From positions 29,161,918-29,225,917 of the forward strand of contig CM066921.1 of assembly GCA_033964015.1 (NCBI GenBank): a DNA stretch of 64,000 nt, written 5' to 3'. This DNA comes from Scolanthus callimorphus (taxonomy: Eukaryota; Cnidaria; Anthozoa; Actiniaria; Edwardsiidae). The notes below the pieces were generated by a model. That model was given only the letters and a program-made list of their open reading frames with translations, did not search any database and had not been told where the DNA came from. Below, one piece after another: positions 61,870 to 64,000 of this stretch. The position numbers and the translations under genes are program-made. Position 1 is the stretch's first letter, and each line of letters begins with the position of its first letter.

Positions 61870-64000
61870 TTATTTTCTGAATGAATGAATGATAGCGTAG
61901 TTGACACTCATATCCCTCTCAAAAAACTTTCCAGGAAAGAAATTAAATTAATGTCAAAACCTTGGATTACGAAAGCTATAAAACGGTCGATCTATATCAA
62001 GAATATATTGTATAAAAAGTACTTAAATACAGGCAACAACTATTTTTTCGAAAAATTCAAAACATACCGACATAAGCTTAAACATTTAACCCTATCGAGT
62101 AAAAAAAAATATTATCATGAATATTTCTCATCTCATCTCAACGACATAAAAGCAACTTGGAAAGGCATAAAAGAAATACTTTCGCTTAAACCTTCTAGAG
62201 CGTCTATCCCTACTAAAATAATTGACAATAATTCTACTTTAACGGACCCCAAAAACATTGCAAATGCCTTTAATGATTATTTCACCAACATTGGAAGACA
62301 TTTAGCGTCTGAAATTCCAAGTTCCCACACACTTTATTCCTATTATCTCACAAACCGTCAAACAAACAGTTTTTATATTTTTCCAGTTACGCAATCTGAG
62401 ATAGAACTCGAGGTGACAAAACTAAACACAAACAAATCCACAGGACCCTACAGCATACCAGTAAAAGTGCTCAAATGTATAAACCACCTAATTTCCAAAC
62501 CCTTAGAAATATTATATAATTTTTCGTTATCTACAGGGGTTGTCCCTGATAAATTTAAAATTGCCAAAGTTGTTCCAATTCATAAGAAAGGATCGATGTT
62601 TACATTGTCCAATTATCGACCAATATCACTGTTTTCCATTTTTAATCAAATTTTCGAGAAACTAGTTTGCAAACGTCTCACCCATTTTTTAGATACAAGA
62701 GGTATTTTGTTTGAAAACCAGTTTGGATTTCGCTCTAAACACTCTACGACACATGCTACGCTAAACATAGTTGATAAAATACAACAAGCAATCGAAAAAG
62801 GTCAATTCTCATGTGGGATTTTTTGCGACCTAAGCAAGGCTTTTGATACTGTCAATCATCAAATTTTACTTAAGAAATTAGAACACTATGGCATCCGCGG
62901 TATCGCCCTCGACTGGTTCACCTCATACCTTTCAAACCGAAAACAATATACCCAAATCGGTAGTTGCTCCTCATCCTACAATAACATCGCTTTCGGTGTA
63001 CCACAAGGGAGTGTCCTTGGACCTATCCTGTTCCTCCTTTACATTAATGATTTTAGCAATTCTTCTTCGACTTTATCCTTCAATATTTTTGCAGATGACT
63101 CAAACCTTTTTTATTCCGATAAGAGCCTGACTAGTCTTGAGAACACGATCAATGTTGAACTAAATAACGTGTATCAGTGGTTTTGTGCAAATAAACTTTC
63201 CCTGAACACCGATAAAACAAACTTTGTCATATTCCACCCACACCAAAAAAAGCTATCCCATTCTATAAAAGTACACATTAATCAAGTGGAAATCAAAAGG
63301 GAAAAACATGTAAAATACTTAGGCATCCTCATAGACTCGAATCTTACTTGGAAGACTCACATACAAGAACTATCTAAAAAAATAAAACGCAACATTGGAG
63401 CTCTGGCTAAAATCCGTCACTATGTAAACACAACCATTCTTAAACAGCTTTATTATTCTCTCATTTATCCACATATCACTTACGGAATTCTAATCTGGGG
63501 TAACACCTACCATTCTACCCTAAAACCTGTAATAACTCTTCAAAAACGTGCCGTGCGAATCATGACATTTTCTAAATTTGATGCTCACTCTTCGCCAATT
63601 TTCAAATCTTTAGAATTACTAAAAATTGACGATTTAGCTTTTATCCACACTTCATTGTTTATGCATAATTACTATTCAAAAAACCTTCCGAGAACTTTTG
63701 ATACATTTTTCCAACCCTTATCAAGTAAACACAACTACAATACTCGTTTAGCCTCAAAATTAAATTATTACCTTCCAAAAGCTCGCACGAATTTTGGAAA
63801 ATTTAATATAAGATTCCTAGGAGTTAAAATCTGGAATTCTATTGACAAAAATGACAAATTGCTCAATCGAAACCTCTTCAAAAATAAATTAACAGCCGAC
63901 AGAATTGCAAATTACTAAATTTACTTTTTCCAATATTAATTATGCACCATCTCTGCATCCTATTTCGCTTTTTTTTCGTACTTTTATTTTATTTTATTTT
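61870..64000 (+). mobile_element. 5'-truncated CR1/L2-like LINE
   Basis: Similarity to the LINE family begins abruptly near 61880 in the EN-RT linker, the usual outcome of incomplete reverse transcription. The 3' end has (tttta)n-like sequence reaching the end of the window, so the insertion boundary cannot be seen. The fragment at 52197-52740 belongs to the same or a sister family. Confidence 0.8.
61885..63918 (+). CDS. 5'-truncated LINE reverse transcriptase (677 residues)
   Basis: Starts in the linker between endonuclease and RT of a CR1/L2-group LINE (PWITKAIKRSIYIKN; then W.GIKEIL and AFNDYFTNIG), so the endonuclease is missing. The RT is complete: KSTGPYSIP, YRPISLFSIFNQIFEK, FCDLSKAFDTVNH, GVPQGSVLGPILF and FADDSNLF as the catalytic box, then the thumb and the RLASKLNYYLP C-terminus. 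No internal stop. The usual start of such an ORF would be further upstream; the ATG at 61885 is only the first Met in the frame. A T-rich 3'UTR with a ttttatttta tail runs to the window edge. Confidence 0.88.
   Translation: MNDSVVDTHIPLKKLSRKEIKLMSKPWITKAIKRSIYIKNILYKKYLNTGNNYFFEKFKTYRHKLKHLTLSSKKKYYHEYFSSHLNDIKATWKGIKEILSLKPSRASIPTKIIDNNSTLTDPKNIANAFNDYFTNIGRHLASEIPSSHTLYSYYLTNRQTNSFYIFPVTQSEIELEVTKLNTNKSTGPYSIPVKVLKCINHLISKPLEILYNFSLSTGVVPDKFKIAKVVPIHKKGSMFTLSNYRPISLFSIFNQIFEKLVCKRLTHFLDTRGILFENQFGFRSKHSTTHATLNIVDKIQQAIEKGQFSCGIFCDLSKAFDTVNHQILLKKLEHYGIRGIALDWFTSYLSNRKQYTQIGSCSSSYNNIAFGVPQGSVLGPILFLLYINDFSNSSSTLSFNIFADDSNLFYSDKSLTSLENTINVELNNVYQWFCANKLSLNTDKTNFVIFHPHQKKLSHSIKVHINQVEIKREKHVKYLGILIDSNLTWKTHIQELSKKIKRNIGALAKIRHYVNTTILKQLYYSLIYPHITYGILIWGNTYHSTLKPVITLQKRAVRIMTFSKFDAHSSPIFKSLELLKIDDLAFIHTSLFMHNYYSKNLPRTFDTFFQPLSSKHNYNTRLASKLNYYLPKARTNFGKFNIRFLGVKIWNSIDKNDKLLNRNLFKNKLTADRIANY

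Larger units (their letters stand above)
59590..61884. other. Stretch between GPCR 2 and the truncated LINE
   Basis: Apart from a retroelement fragment (60243-60430) and the 28 bp array (60487-60768), no gene is recognised. A small palindrome tcgacgagc/gctcgtcga lies near 61272-61309. Confidence 0.5.

Overview
The window is animal nuclear DNA, most likely from a cnidarian (an anthozoan such as a stony coral or sea anemone). Evidence: spliced genes with GT-AG introns, single-exon class A GPCRs, a GT10 fucosyltransferase pair, two BEL/Pao LTR retrotransposons, CR1/L2-like LINEs and very many MITE/foldback elements. The taxon is an inference from gene and repeat style; no diagnostic marker gene is present.

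The backbone is one host gene on the minus strand: the catalytic subunit of DNA-dependent protein kinase (PRKDC, DNA-PKcs). I resolved 16 coding exons between 55977 and 541 with mutually consistent intron phases. They encode about 574 residues covering part of the FAT region and the start of the PI3K-like kinase domain, up to the conserved KGGEDLR segment. The gene runs off the left edge (the rest of the kinase) and its upstream exons lie to the right of 55977 or outside the window.

Three other genes sit inside PRKDC introns on the opposite (+) strand: an intronless class A GPCR (3639-4532) and two tandem intronless alpha-1,3-fucosyltransferase genes (23485-24774 and 27249-28544) from a roughly 3.7 kb duplication. 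A second intronless GPCR (58294-59373, minus) lies just upstream of the recognised PRKDC exons.

Mobile DNA fills the rest. BEL-1 (5784-12846, minus) has two 374 bp LTRs without a visible difference, a GCGAC target duplication and one frameshift in the reverse transcriptase. BEL-2 (31089-39696, plus) has about 1.1 kb LTRs, a CATGG target duplication and an intact 2000-codon gag-pol. A LINE with an intact 1035-codon frame (45659-48972, minus) is nested in a TTAA-flanked MITE; a 5'-truncated LINE (61885 to the right edge, plus) and a LINE 3' fragment (52197-52740) are also present. Four TTAA-flanked inverted-repeat elements, many smaller foldbacks, and arrays of 32, 97 and 28 bp units occupy the introns; two of those arrays lie inside inverted-repeat elements.

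I found no CRISPR, operon or clearly new multi-gene system. The most notable signals are the TTAA foldback family, tandem arrays growing inside TIR elements, hammerhead-like folds, and the conversion tract between the two fucosyltransferases.
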